Notes: a model not told the origin generated them from the sequence alone. Positions 34,812 through 43,742 are shown, numbered from the stretch's first letter. The stretch: 64,000 bases of DNA from Arthrobacter sp. S39 (GCF_004320525.1 NZ_SIHX01000004.1:124001-188000); one strand, 5' to 3'. Made by a program: numbers and translations.

Positions 34812-34903
34812 TTGGACGCTGCCGGGGGATTCCACCGCGAGATGGCAGGCCCCGGACCGCGCAGAGATTTTGTTTCGCCATGTCGGTGCGGTTTAGTGAT
34901 GGC

Positions 34904-35377
34904 ATGTCTCCCGTGTGGTCCTTACGTCAGGCTCTTCGCTCCGACGCTCCTTGGATCGCTGAGCTGCGCGCCCTTGTCATGCGCCCGGACCTCGAACGAC
35001 TCGGGCGCTGGGACCCGGTCCGGGTGCGGCAGCGCTTCCGCGACGGTTTTCTCCCCGCCCACACGTTCGTGATCGAGGTTGAGTGCTCCCCGGTCGGAGT
35101 GATCGCGGTCCGCCCCGAACGCGACGAGCAGTGGATTGAACACTTTTACCTAGGATCCCAGCACCAGGGGCGGGGCATCGGGAGTGAGGTCCTGCGCCAC
35201 GTGATGGCGACGCTGGGTGATGCCCGGCCTTTCCGGCTGAACGTCCTTCAAGGCAGTTCCGCGCAACGGCTCTATGAACGACACGGGTTCGTTCACGAGC
35301 ACGAGGACCCGATCGACGTTTTCCTCGTCGCCAGAACAATCGCTGAAACGGGGCCGGCAAATCCTGAAGCCCGCTGA
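34904..35377 (+). CDS. GNAT family N-acetyltransferase
   Basis: 157-residue acetyltransferase. The acetyl-CoA pyrophosphate loop is in LGSQHQGRGIGSEVL (motif A), preceded by the strand SPVGVIAVRPERDEQWIEHFYL and followed by LNVLQGSSAQRLYERHGF (motif B). The substrate cannot be inferred. ATG 34904 starts just before the first strand (WSLRQALRSDAPWIAEL); ATG 34880 is an in-frame alternative and neither has a good ribosome site. Confidence 0.85.
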   Translation: MSPVWSLRQALRSDAPWIAELRALVMRPDLERLGRWDPVRVRQRFRDGFLPAHTFVIEVECSPVGVIAVRPERDEQWIEHFYLGSQHQGRGIGSEVLRHVMATLGDARPFRLNVLQGSSAQRLYERHGFVHEHEDPIDVFLVARTIAETGPANPEAR

Positions 35378-35424
35378 GACTTCTGGAAGATTCGGAAAAT
35401 CGCGAGCGTTCGTTGCGTCCGATT

Positions 35425-35437
35425 TGAACCTGGTTCA
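35425..35437. promoter_or_regulatory. 13-bp palindrome upstream of the GH43 gene
   Basis: TGAACCTGGTTCA, perfect arms around a central T, about 118 nt before ATG 35555. Candidate operator for an unidentified regulator. Confidence 0.35.
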
Positions 35438-35554
35438 CTAATTCCATTGGGCGAAAACGCCTCCCCAAACGGCTACCGAGGTGGGCAAGACTGGTGTCGG
35501 CGCACGACGGGGTACCGGGACGCGCTAGCCGCCACGCCTACCAAAGGAACGCAG

Positions 35555-36496
35555 ATGCCCGTTGAACAACTCCGCCTTGAGGAAATCCGGATGCGTGATC
35601 CGTTCATTTTGGAGCCGCTTCCAGGTGAGTTCGTGCTTTTCGGGACCACCGATGAGAACGTCTGGGGAGGGCCCGCGACTGGCTTCGACTGCTACACCAG
35701 CGACGATCTCGAGCACTGGGATGGCCCCATCGCCGCGTTCCGCCCCCGGCAAGGTTTCTGGGCGGACAGCCAGTACTGGGCGCCGGAAGTCCACTCCCTT
35801 GACGGACGGTTCTTCATGCTCGCAACATTCGCCACCTCGACCGGCGCACGCCCCCGTGGAGTCGCGATCCTGGTCGCGGACCACCCCACAGGTCCCTACG
35901 AGCCGTGGAGCGATGGACCTGTGACACCGGTGTCCGAGCCCAGCCTCGACGGAACGCTTTTCGTTGATGACGACTCTGACCAGTGGCTGGTCTACAGCCG
36001 CGGCGCGGAGGGGACACCTGACAAACCAGGGATCCCTGACGGCGAGATGTACGCGCTCCGCCTGTCCCAGGACCTAAAAACTGCCGCGGGTGAGCCAGTC
36101 CTGTTGTTCGCAGCTTCATCGGCAGCCTGGACCAGGCCGCTGCGGTTCCCGGACGGGGTGGAACCACCGGAGGGCCTGAACCTGGCCAAGGACCCGTTGT
36201 TCACCGATGGCCCCTTTCTCATCCGATCGCCCGAGGGGTCGCTGCTGATGCTGTGGTCGAGCCACGGGGACGCCGGATACGCGATGGGCATCGCCGAATC
36301 AGAAAATGGAACCATCATGGGGCCCTGGCTTCAGCACGACCAGCCCCTGTGGTCCAGCAACGGTGGCCATGGCATGATCCTCCGAACCTCCAGCGGACAT
36401 GACTACCTGGTCTTCCACTGGCCCAACAACACCCCGGACGAACGTGTGAAGCTCACCGAAGTGGAGATCAAGGGCGCCCGGGTCCGGATCCTGTGA
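35555..36496 (+). CDS. Glycoside hydrolase family 43-like protein
   Basis: 313-residue five-bladed beta-propeller protein. RMRDPFILEP has the position of the GH43 catalytic base Asp near residue 17. YWAPEVHSLDGRFFML is the typical second-blade segment with Glu, and DGTLFVDDDSDQWLVYS and DGPFLIRSPEGSLLMLWSS follow. No signal peptide, so it is intracellular. The likely substrate is an arabinoside, xyloside or galactoside oligomer. No transporter or regulator lies beside it. ATG 35555 has AAAGGAA at good spacing; the frame is open upstream without a ribosome site. Confidence 0.86.
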   Translation: MPVEQLRLEEIRMRDPFILEPLPGEFVLFGTTDENVWGGPATGFDCYTSDDLEHWDGPIAAFRPRQGFWADSQYWAPEVHSLDGRFFMLATFATSTGARPRGVAILVADHPTGPYEPWSDGPVTPVSEPSLDGTLFVDDDSDQWLVYSRGAEGTPDKPGIPDGEMYALRLSQDLKTAAGEPVLLFAASSAAWTRPLRFPDGVEPPEGLNLAKDPLFTDGPFLIRSPEGSLLMLWSSHGDAGYAMGIAESENGTIMGPWLQHDQPLWSSNGGHGMILRTSSGHDYLVFHWPNNTPDERVKLTEVEIKGARVRIL

Positions 36497-36748
36497 TGTA
36501 GTGAGGGTGTTCGCTGACGAGTCGAGTGCATGGCGTTCAAGCCTGGACGGGGGAGCCGCCGTCTTCGGCGATGATCGCCACGGGCCGAGGAAGGTGATTT
36601 CTTGCAGCTCCTCGTCTCTGACCAGCCAACAGCCGTTTCTACCTTCGGGTTCCGGCGTACGAATGCAGTCACCGCCGTAAAGCGGTCTAACTCGGCAAGA
36701 CGCCAAATTAGTCATGGAATGGGTTCTCGCAGGTATAGTCCCAGAAGC
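36497..36748. other. Gap without a convincing gene
   Basis: 252 bp between the GH43 gene and the DUF6228-like gene. Minus-strand frames give coding-like fragments interrupted by stops (for example WLVRDEELQEITFLGPW), which may be the relic of a lost gene. I could not identify the family. Confidence 0.3.
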
Positions 36749-37174
36749 TCACTTTATTGGGGCGGCCAGCAATCGCCGGAGTGCCTCCACTGCTTCAGTC
36801 AGTTCTTCACCGGGATCTAATGTGAGTTCTCCCTTGGCCGCCCATGGAGTCGGGCGGTCGAATTCCCCGAGCTCGAAGGAGAGCCGGACGTGACCGTCGT
36901 GCTTCGCGGACAGCCGAAAATCTCCCTCCAGGGAGTCGAAGTTCTTGTTCCCGTCCCAGCCGCGCCAATTAACTGCGAGGCCCTCAAAAAAGGACAGCAG
37001 CGCCGACCAGCCGTCGAAATCCCAGACACGTTTGCTGGCTCGGAGTCCTTGTAGTTCCACGGTGACCGTCAGGTCTTCGATGGTCGTGCCTGGGCTGCGA
37101 AGTGTCCGTTCAACGTGGAAGTTGAGCGTGCCCTGATGTCCGACTGTCACCTCGTGCATTTCTTCATCTTCCAC
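36749..37174 (-). CDS. DUF6228-like hypothetical protein
   Basis: 141-residue acidic, cytoplasmic protein. The pattern WDGWSALLSFFEGL-type aromatic segment, WRGWDGNKNFDSLEGDFRLSA and KHDGHVRLSFEL, ending in a helix EELTEAVEALRRLL, resembles the DUF6228 family; the assignment is from memory of the pattern and is tentative. GTG 37174 shares one base with the stop of the upstream CPCC gene (TAGTG), so translation should be coupled. ATG 37159 (MHEVTV) with GGAAG upstream is an alternative. Local GC is lower than in flanking genes. Confidence 0.6.
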   Translation of the reverse strand: MEDEEMHEVTVGHQGTLNFHVERTLRSPGTTIEDLTVTVELQGLRASKRVWDFDGWSALLSFFEGLAVNWRGWDGNKNFDSLEGDFRLSAKHDGHVRLSFELGEFDRPTPWAAKGELTLDPGEELTEAVEALRRLLAAPIK

Positions 37175-37551
37175 TACAAGCTCGAACGGAATTGGAGTCG
37201 ATCTCGCCAGTAGTAGTAGACGGTTAACCCGGCAGCAAGGGGCTCTCCGTCGTCGACGGCCTTTCGAGGTTGGTCGATGTCATCAATTGAGGGGTCGAGG
37301 GGACGCCAATCAGGATCGCGGACGAACCCTTCTTGCTCAGGAGTGGCCAGTGGCCGATTCCATGCGGGAGGGTGAGCATACGCGTCCTGGCATTTGATGA
37401 GGGGTGCATTGGCCCCGCCCATGGTCGGGAATCGTAGCTGTACTATGTCGTCCTCCCAGCCGCAAACCGGACAGATCTCATAAGATCCGGGCTGTTCGTC
37501 AAAAGCAAGATATCCGCAGCATGAGCAAGGAAAGTTGTGGGAATCCGGCAT
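37174..37551 (-). CDS. CPCC-type cysteine-rich protein
   Basis: 125-residue protein with an N-terminal zinc-ribbon-like domain: CSCCGYLAFDEQPGSYEICPVCGWEDD, in which CxCC and CPVC supply metal ligands. This is the CPCC family pattern, usually found in small proteins of unknown role. The rest contains PDWRPLDPSID and ends with VYYYWRDRL. It is coupled to the DUF6228-like gene downstream. Pairs of small genes like this occur among toxin-immunity sets, but no toxin gene is seen here. ATG 37551 lacks a good ribosome site. Confidence 0.7.
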   Translation of the reverse strand: MPDSHNFPCSCCGYLAFDEQPGSYEICPVCGWEDDIVQLRFPTMGGANAPLIKCQDAYAHPPAWNRPLATPEQEGFVRDPDWRPLDPSIDDIDQPRKAVDDGEPLAAGLTVYYYWRDRLQFRSSL

Positions 37552-37565
37552 CTAGCCAGTCTGGC

Positions 37566-37904
37566 ATGCTCGAGCCAGGCCAACCTCAGTTTTCATATCC
37601 GGATCCGTGCGGCGCCGTCCTAGCGCCGCCGGAAACTCCCGCACCCCCAACAAAGCCGTTTGACCTGAGGAGACGCAGGATTCGTCAGGGGACGGTAGTT
37701 CTCGCAGCCACTTCTACTCCCGTGCTTTTAACGCCGATAATCTACATTATGTCAAGTAGAACATTGATCATTGCATCCGACGCACGATCGCCCCTCCTCC
37801 GACCACCGACGGGCGGCACGCTCTCGCCTATCTCTGAACGCGCCTGTGACTGCGGAAACACTCCGCGCAGAGGTGTCTATACCTTGCTCGCGACCACCAT
37901 GTAG
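37566..37904 (+). CDS. Doubtful small ORF
   Basis: 112-codon frame in an otherwise gene-free 325-bp gap. It encodes a Pro-rich start, a basic stretch RRRRIRQ and a hydrophobic segment (TPVLLTPIIYIM) like a small single-pass membrane protein, but the C-terminal half looks random and overlaps the end of the opposite methyltransferase gene. No ribosome site. Possibly a decayed gene. Confidence 0.25.
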   Translation: MLEPGQPQFSYPDPCGAVLAPPETPAPPTKPFDLRRRRIRQGTVVLAATSTPVLLTPIIYIMSSRTLIIASDARSPLLRPPTGGTLSPISERACDCGNTPRRGVYTLLATTM

Positions 37905-38632
37905 TTCTCGGCCTCAAGATCGAACGTGCTCACTTCCGTCCGGAGTCCGACCCGGTGCAGCTCGACTTCGAGTTCCTCGTACCGGTAGGGCCAGCAGGAC
38001 AGCAGTTCCGAGCGGACAAGAACCAGCCCAGTCGCATCAACTTGGGCGATCGCAATCTCGATGTGGTGCTCATCCTCCCAATGCGGCGCAATCTCCCAGC
38101 GGTAGACCACGACGGCATCGCGACCGTTCCGGCGGACGAGTCGGTCCCCGATGTCCAGCCGGGAACCTCTGGCCCTCACGAGTTCCCAAGTGCGGGATGT
38201 GAGCACCAAGCGCCCGCCAGGGCGCAGAAGCCGTGACATCGACTCCAGAGCAGTACCCCTGCCTGTCGCGCCCGCGGCATGGTGAAGCGAGTTGCCAACG
38301 CAGAACACCATGTCGAACGTGTCGTCCTCGAAATGGTCGGGCAACTCTTCCCAGTTCGCCCGCACGGCCCGGACGGAGGCCCCGAACTCCTCAGACAACT
38401 CTGCAGTCCGGCGAACCATCGCTTCGCTGGCGTCAGTTGCGACAACCTGCATGCCACGACCGGCGAGGCCAACCGCCAACTGTCCGGTTCCGCACGAACA
38501 GTCGAGGACATGAGCATTCGACGGCAGGAGATTGAGGGCGTCATCGAACGACGCAGCGAACTCGGCGGGAGGCAACTTTGCATCCGAGATGAGCCATTCG
38601 TACACCTCGGCAAGCACGTCATATTCCGCCAC
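37877..38632 (-). CDS. Class I SAM methyltransferase
   Basis: 251-residue methyltransferase. VAEYDVLAEVYEWL at the N-terminus, then the SAM motif VLDCSCGTGQLAVGLAGRG near residue 42, VVATDASEAMV and FDMVFCVGNSLHHA. It resembles glycine/sarcosine N-methyltransferase-like enzymes, but the substrate is unknown. GTG 38632 is chosen because GGAGGT stands 7 nt upstream; an earlier GTG at 38650 is in frame without a site. It stands alone in the low-gene-density patch. Confidence 0.8.
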   Translation of the reverse strand: MAEYDVLAEVYEWLISDAKLPPAEFAASFDDALNLLPSNAHVLDCSCGTGQLAVGLAGRGMQVVATDASEAMVRRTAELSEEFGASVRAVRANWEELPDHFEDDTFDMVFCVGNSLHHAAGATGRGTALESMSRLLRPGGRLVLTSRTWELVRARGSRLDIGDRLVRRNGRDAVVVYRWEIAPHWEDEHHIEIAIAQVDATGLVLVRSELLSCWPYRYEELEVELHRVGLRTEVSTFDLEAENYMVVASKV

Positions 38633-38984
38633 AACCACTACCTCCGTCACGCAGCAGACTCACGGTGGGACGTCAGTCCATCAGCGGAGCAAGCCGGGCA
38701 CCAATGTTTTCGCAAGGATAACCCGTCCCCGCATGCCGCGGATAGCGCGAGGACTATAGCGTCAACCGAGTCGGTCGACCCTGGGTATCGCCACCGGGAA
38801 AAGTCCAAAACGGGCCCCCTCTCCCCCACTCGGACATAACGCCTCTATTCACGCTCCTCTATCTCGCACCGGGTTGCCCGACCGCAGATCCACCCCGAAA
38901 CGGATTTCCGCACGGTTGGCGGCCGCCGGACGCGGCATCATTCATGCCCATTTCCCTCCCCTCAACATCACCCTCATCCCCCTG
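38633..38984. other. Non-coding region upstream of the LacI operon
   Basis: 352 bp without a supportable gene. GC is uneven and the short frames have no family resemblance or ribosome site. It separates the accessory patch from the LacI operon promoter. Confidence 0.5.
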
Positions 38985-39013
38985 TTGACGGCCGATGTGA
39001 TGCAAGATACAGT
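38985..39013 (+). promoter_or_regulatory. Promoter of the LacI sugar operon
   Basis: -35 TTGACG (38985-38990), 17-bp spacer, -10 TACAGT (39008-39013). The transcript should begin near 39020. Confidence 0.65.
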
Positions 39014-39020
39014 TACACCA

Positions 39021-39036
39021 AGTTATACGAATAACT
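39021..39036. promoter_or_regulatory. LacI-type operator
   Basis: AGTTATACGAATAACT: outer 6-bp arms match perfectly and the centre is CG, as in LacI/GalR operators. It covers the predicted transcription start, so autorepression of the whole operon is expected. Confidence 0.6.
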
Positions 39037-39069
39037 CACCGAAATTACCGAAGGCCCAAGGAGGTGCCC

Positions 39070-40113
39070 ATGGCTGGATCACGGCCTAAGTCCGGACCGA
39101 CAATGCACGACGTCGCTGCTGCGGCCGGCGTCTCACAGGCCACCGTTTCCTTGGTGCTGAACTCGGCCGCTGGGTCGCGTTTTTCCGAGGACACCCGCAA
39201 GCGCGTCCGGGACGCCGTGGACCGCCTCGGCTACCGCACCAACGCCCATGCCAAAGTCCTCCGCGAGGGCGTCGCCGGCATGATCGGGTTCATCGGCGAT
39301 TCCGTCGCCACCACTCCTTTTGCCGGCGCCATCATCGAAGGCGCGCAGCAGCGGGCCTGGGAGGACGGGCTCCTGCTGCTCACCGTCAACACCGGCGGTG
39401 ACAGGGACCTTGAGGCCGCATCCTTGGACACCATGCTCTCCTACAAGGTTGCCGGCGTGGTCTACGCCGCCATGTACCACCGCCGCCTGGACGTTCCGGA
39501 GGCCCTGACGGGCGTCCGATCCGTCGTACTGAATTCACAGGACCGGGCCGGCCGGGTCCCGAGCGTCGCACCGGATGAAGTCAAAGGCGGCTACGCAGCC
39601 ACCCGCCGGCTACTCCAAAGCGGCCACACCAGGGTGGGACTGATCAACATCGAAACCCTTGAAAGCGGTCTCCCTGCCGCAGTCGGCCGGTACGAGGGCT
39701 ACTGCTCGGCACTTGAGGAAGCCGGACTGGACATCAATCCTGCCTTGGTACGCTTCGGCCAGGGCGGCGAGGAACACGGCTACAAGTATGCGATGGAGCT
39801 GCTGACCTCAGACCACCCGCCGACAGCGATCTTCTGCGCCAATGACCGCGGCGCCTGGGGCGCCTACCAGGCCGTCTCGGACCTGCGCCTCTCGATTCCG
39901 GACGACGTGTCCATTGTGGGCTTCGATAATCAGGCAACCCTGGCGCCGTTCCTCCGGCCGGGACTGACCACTTTTGAATTGCCGTTCGTCGCCATGGGCC
40001 GGCGCGCGGTTGAACTGATCCTCCAGGATGCGGAACCCGACGGCCGGGTCGAGCTCATGGACTGCCCTCTGATTGAACGGAACTCAGTCACCCATCCTAA
40101 GGAGATGCCATGA
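39070..40113 (+). CDS. LacI family transcriptional regulator
   Basis: 347-residue regulator. The N-terminal helix-turn-helix TMHDVAAAAGVSQATVSLVLN (about residues 11-31) is followed by a hinge helix and a periplasmic-binding-protein-like sensor domain with CANDRGAWGAYQA and DDVSIVGFDN. It probably binds the palindrome at its own promoter and responds to the sugar imported by the following transporter. ATG 39070 has a perfect AAGGAGG site. Its stop overlaps the first permease gene (ATGA). Confidence 0.93.
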   Translation: MAGSRPKSGPTMHDVAAAAGVSQATVSLVLNSAAGSRFSEDTRKRVRDAVDRLGYRTNAHAKVLREGVAGMIGFIGDSVATTPFAGAIIEGAQQRAWEDGLLLLTVNTGGDRDLEAASLDTMLSYKVAGVVYAAMYHRRLDVPEALTGVRSVVLNSQDRAGRVPSVAPDEVKGGYAATRRLLQSGHTRVGLINIETLESGLPAAVGRYEGYCSALEEAGLDINPALVRFGQGGEEHGYKYAMELLTSDHPPTAIFCANDRGAWGAYQAVSDLRLSIPDDVSIVGFDNQATLAPFLRPGLTTFELPFVAMGRRAVELILQDAEPDGRVELMDCPLIERNSVTHPKEMP

Positions 40114-41084
40114 GCCGCACCATCCCGGCCCGACGCGGGCGTCCTGCCGCGGCGCCGTTGCCGCAACCAAAAAATTCTCTTGCACTCCGCCTGAAGAGGA
40201 TTTCCCGCGCCTGGCAGTTATACGTATTACTAGCCCCCGCGATCATCTACATAGTGGTCTTCAAGTATTGGCCGATGTACGGCGTGCAGATCGCTTTCAA
40301 GAACTACAACCCGGTGGACGGGTTCACCGACAGCCCCTGGGTGGGCCTGACGCACTTCATCCGGTTTATGAACTCCTATCAATTCGGCCAGGTCGTCGGC
40401 AACACCCTGTGGATCGCTGTCCTGGGCCTGCTGGTGGCCTTCCCGATCCCGATCATCCTCGCCCTGCTGGTTAACCAGCTCCAGAGCGAGAGGTTCAAGA
40501 AGTTCACCCAGACAGTGCTGTACTCGCCGGCGTTCATCTCCACCGTCGTGGTGGTGGGCATCATGTTCGTGGTTCTCTCCCCCAGGTCGGGACTCGTGAA
40601 CAACGCAATTCAGCTCGGCGGCGGTGAGCCGATCTTCTTTATGGGCTCCGCGGAGTGGTTCCGGCCCATCTACGTGATCTCGGACGTCTGGCAGAACGCC
40701 GGTTTCTCCATGATCGTGTATCTCGCGGCCCTTGCTGCCATCGACCCGGCACTGCATGATGCGGCCAAGGTCGACGGCGCCTCGAAGCTGCAGCGCATCC
40801 GGCACATCGACCTGCCGGGCATCATGCCCGTAGTGACGATCCTGTTCATCCTCGCCATCGGCAACCTGCTCAACGTCGGCTTCGAGAAGGCCCTGCTGAT
40901 GCAGACGCCACTGAACCTCTCGACCTCGGAGATCATCCAGACCTACGTCTACCACGCGGGCCTGCAGCAGGCGCAGTTCAGCTACTCGGCCGCCATCGGC
41001 CTGTTCAATTCCCTCCTCAACCTGGCACTGCTGCTCGTCTTCAACACGATCGCGCGCCGGGCCAACCAAGCGACCCTGTGGTGA
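40110..41084 (+). CDS. CUT1 ABC transporter permease (LplB-like)
   Basis: 324-residue inner-membrane permease with six predicted helices. YVLLAPAIIYIVVFKYWPMYGVQIAFKNY is the LplB-type start, and the EAA loop that contacts the ATPase is DAAKVDGASKLQRIRHIDLPGI. Works with the next permease and the binding lipoprotein to import an oligosaccharide. AAGGAGATG precedes ATG 40110. Confidence 0.93.
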   Translation: MSRTIPARRGRPAAAPLPQPKNSLALRLKRISRAWQLYVLLAPAIIYIVVFKYWPMYGVQIAFKNYNPVDGFTDSPWVGLTHFIRFMNSYQFGQVVGNTLWIAVLGLLVAFPIPIILALLVNQLQSERFKKFTQTVLYSPAFISTVVVVGIMFVVLSPRSGLVNNAIQLGGGEPIFFMGSAEWFRPIYVISDVWQNAGFSMIVYLAALAAIDPALHDAAKVDGASKLQRIRHIDLPGIMPVVTILFILAIGNLLNVGFEKALLMQTPLNLSTSEIIQTYVYHAGLQQAQFSYSAAIGLFNSLLNLALLLVFNTIARRANQATLW

Positions 41085-41091
41085 TGACAAC

Positions 41092-42051
41092 ATGTCCCTG
41101 ACAACCAACCCCCGCACCCTCAACCACCCCAACCGGGCCAGCAGCCCGGGCCGCCCCAAGCAGACACTGCGGGACCGATACGGTGACCGTGCCTTCAACA
41201 TCGCGGCCACAACCGTCCTGCTGCTGTCCATCCTCGCCGTGGTGTATCCGCTGTACTTCATCGTTATCGCCTCCATCAGCGACCCCAACGCCGTCTACGA
41301 AGGCAAGGTCTGGCTGTTTCCCTCCGGCGTGACCACCGAGGGCTACGAGCGGATCTTTGCCGACAGCCGGATCTGGAACGGCCTGGGCAACACGGTCATC
41401 TACACCGTCCTCGGCACCGCCATCAGCGTCAGCACCATCCTGTGCGGCGCCTACGCACTGTCCCGCAAGGACATGCCCGGCCGGAAAATCCTCATGCTCC
41501 TGTTCGTCATCACCATGTTCTTCGACGGCGGCCTCATCACCAAGTACCTGGTGGTCCGCGACCTGGGCATGCTGGACACGGTCTGGGCGGTAGTCCTGCC
41601 CGGCGCCGTGGGCGTGTGGAACCTGATCATCGCCAGGTCCTTCTTTGAACACACCATCCCCAACGAGCTGCGCGAAGCCGCCCAGATGGACGGGGCAACG
41701 GACTTCAAATTCTTCTTCCAGATGGTGCTCCCCCTGTCCAAGCCGCTGATCATGCTCATGATCATGGTCCACGTGGTGGCGCAATGGAACTCGTTCTTCG
41801 ACGCACTGATCTTCCTCAACGACGACTCCAAGTACCCGCTGCAGCTGGTCCTGCGCAACATCCTCATCCAGTCAGACGTCTCATCCACCGGAACCACCGG
41901 CGGAGACATCGAGTCCTATGCCGCCGCGCAACGGATCGCAGAGCTCACCAAATACGCCATGATCGTCGTCTCGAGCCTGCCACTCATGATTGCCCTGCCA
42001 TTCATGCAGAAGCACTTCACCAAGGGCGCCATGATCGGCGCCGTCAAATAG
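41092..42051 (+). CDS. CUT1 ABC transporter permease (YtcP/LplC-like)
   Basis: 319-residue second permease, with a polar N-terminus of 35 residues and six helices. The EAA loop is REAAQMDGATDFKFFFQMVLPLSKP, and it ends MQKHFTKGAMIGAVK, the usual C-terminus of this subgroup. No ATPase gene is in the operon, so a shared MsmX/UgpC-type ATPase elsewhere must energise it. The ribosome site of ATG 41092 is weak; coupling to the upstream gene (8 nt) may compensate. Confidence 0.93.
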   Translation: MSLTTNPRTLNHPNRASSPGRPKQTLRDRYGDRAFNIAATTVLLLSILAVVYPLYFIVIASISDPNAVYEGKVWLFPSGVTTEGYERIFADSRIWNGLGNTVIYTVLGTAISVSTILCGAYALSRKDMPGRKILMLLFVITMFFDGGLITKYLVVRDLGMLDTVWAVVLPGAVGVWNLIIARSFFEHTIPNELREAAQMDGATDFKFFFQMVLPLSKPLIMLMIMVHVVAQWNSFFDALIFLNDDSKYPLQLVLRNILIQSDVSSTGTTGGDIESYAAAQRIAELTKYAMIVVSSLPLMIALPFMQKHFTKGAMIGAVK

Positions 42052-42121
42052 CTCCAACCCCCGCAATATCCCCCTCAGTAATTCTCAGATGCAGTATCCC
42101 CACTTCAGAATAGGAATGACC

Positions 42122-43729
42122 ATGGCATTCAGCCGCAAATTCGCCGCCCTCGGCGCCGTCCTGGCCGGAACATTGATGTTCACCGCCTGCTCCGGCGGCG
42201 GCTCGGGCACCACGGAGATCAAAGACGCCTCCGCGGACTTCGGCTTCCAGGAAACTGGCTTTCCGATCGTCAGCAAGCAGCTCGACCTGACGTTCTCCGG
42301 CACGAAGGCAGCCCTTGCCCCGGACTACAACACCATGACGGTGGTGAAGGAATGGGAAAAGGCCACCAACGTCCACATCAACTGGGAGAACCTGCCCGAA
42401 ACGGTCTTCAAGGAAAAGAAGAACCTCATCCTCGCCAGCGGTGACCTGCCCGACGCGTTCTTCAATTCGGGACTGACCGACGCCGAGATCGCCACCTACT
42501 CGGCCAGCGGCACCCTCATCCCCCTCGAGGGGCTCATCGAGAAGAACGCGCCCAACCTCTCCAAGCTGCTTTCGGACCGGCCCGACATCAAGGCAGCCAT
42601 CACCTCTTCGGACGGGCACATCTACTCCCTGCCGTCGGTGGAAGAGCTCGGCCTGGTCCAGTTCCCCAACGAACTGGCCATCAACACCGCCTGGCTCAAG
42701 AAGCTCAACATCCCGATGCCGAAGACCATCGATGAGTTCCATGATGCGCTGCTGGCCTTCAAGACCCGGGACGCTTCCGGGACCGGCAAGACCATCCCGC
42801 TAAGCTTCATGCCCGGTTCCTGGTGCGGGGACATCGTTGACCTGATCGCCGCCCTCGGCGGAGTGCCGGACAACATGGACCACCGCATCGTCCAGGACGA
42901 CAAAGTCATCTTCACTCCCACCCAGGACGGCTACAAAAAAGCCATCCAGACCCTGCACGAGTGGTACCAGGAAGGCCTGATCGATCCCGAATCCTTCTCC
43001 CAGGACGACAAGGCCTACCTGGCCAAGGGCAAGGCCGCCACGGAAAACCTCGGCTCCTTCGTCTGGTGGGAAATCCCCGAAATGGTCGGCGCCGACCGCG
43101 CCAACAACTACTCCCTGGTCCCGGTCCTCGAAGGCGTGAACGGCAAGCGGATCGCCAGCCAGTCCAACAACCAGGAAATCGCCCGCGGCGCCTTCGCCGT
43201 CACGCGGACCAACAAATATCCTGCGGCGACCATGCGCTGGGCCGACAACCTCTACGACCCCATCCAGTCCGCCCAGGCCAACTGGGGACCCATCGGTGAA
43301 ACCCTGCAAAAGGACGCCACCGGCATCCTGACCCAGATCCCCGCCCCGGCCGGCACCAGCGAAGGCGAACGCCGCCAAAAGGTCGCCCCAGGCGGCCCGA
43401 AGGCCAACACTGCCGAAAACTTCACCACCGTCGTCGCACCTGAACCACGCGCCGCCGCACGCCAGAAGACCGTGGAAGAAAACTACAAGCCCTTCGCGGC
43501 TAACGACGGTTACCCGCCGGTGGCCCTCTCCACGGAGGAACTCCAGCAGATCGGCACCATCGAAACGGACGCCGCGTCCCTGGTCAAGCAGAACATGGCC
43601 AAATGGATCGTCTCCGGCGGCATCGAGCAGGAATGGGACGGCTACGTCTCCCAGCTCAAGAACGTCGGCGTCGACAAAATGATTGAGGTCTACCAGCAGG
43701 CCTACGACCGCTACAAGAAGAACTCCTAA
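42122..43729 (+). CDS. Extracellular solute-binding lipoprotein
   Basis: 535-residue family 1 solute-binding protein of the large LplA-like type. Signal sequence with lipobox FTAC and lipidation at Cys23, followed by a Gly/Ser linker. SASGTLIPLEGLIEKNAPNLSKL, SSDGHIYSLPSVEE and KAYLAKGKAA are typical of the two-lobed fold. It binds the sugar outside the cell and delivers it to the permeases. ATG 42122 has AGGA 8 nt upstream; ATG 42116 is a close alternative. A hairpin follows the gene. Confidence 0.92.
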   Translation: MAFSRKFAALGAVLAGTLMFTACSGGGSGTTEIKDASADFGFQETGFPIVSKQLDLTFSGTKAALAPDYNTMTVVKEWEKATNVHINWENLPETVFKEKKNLILASGDLPDAFFNSGLTDAEIATYSASGTLIPLEGLIEKNAPNLSKLLSDRPDIKAAITSSDGHIYSLPSVEELGLVQFPNELAINTAWLKKLNIPMPKTIDEFHDALLAFKTRDASGTGKTIPLSFMPGSWCGDIVDLIAALGGVPDNMDHRIVQDDKVIFTPTQDGYKKAIQTLHEWYQEGLIDPESFSQDDKAYLAKGKAATENLGSFVWWEIPEMVGADRANNYSLVPVLEGVNGKRIASQSNNQEIARGAFAVTRTNKYPAATMRWADNLYDPIQSAQANWGPIGETLQKDATGILTQIPAPAGTSEGERRQKVAPGGPKANTAENFTTVVAPEPRAAARQKTVEENYKPFAANDGYPPVALSTEELQQIGTIETDAASLVKQNMAKWIVSGGIEQEWDGYVSQLKNVGVDKMIEVYQQAYDRYKKNS

Positions 43730-43742
43730 CTCCGAAGTACCC

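Noticed and set aside
36749..37551. A toxin-antitoxin or polymorphic-toxin locus
   Set aside because: The two coupled small genes have an immunity-like look, but no toxin domain, secretion marker or repeat cassette is present in the surrounding sequence.
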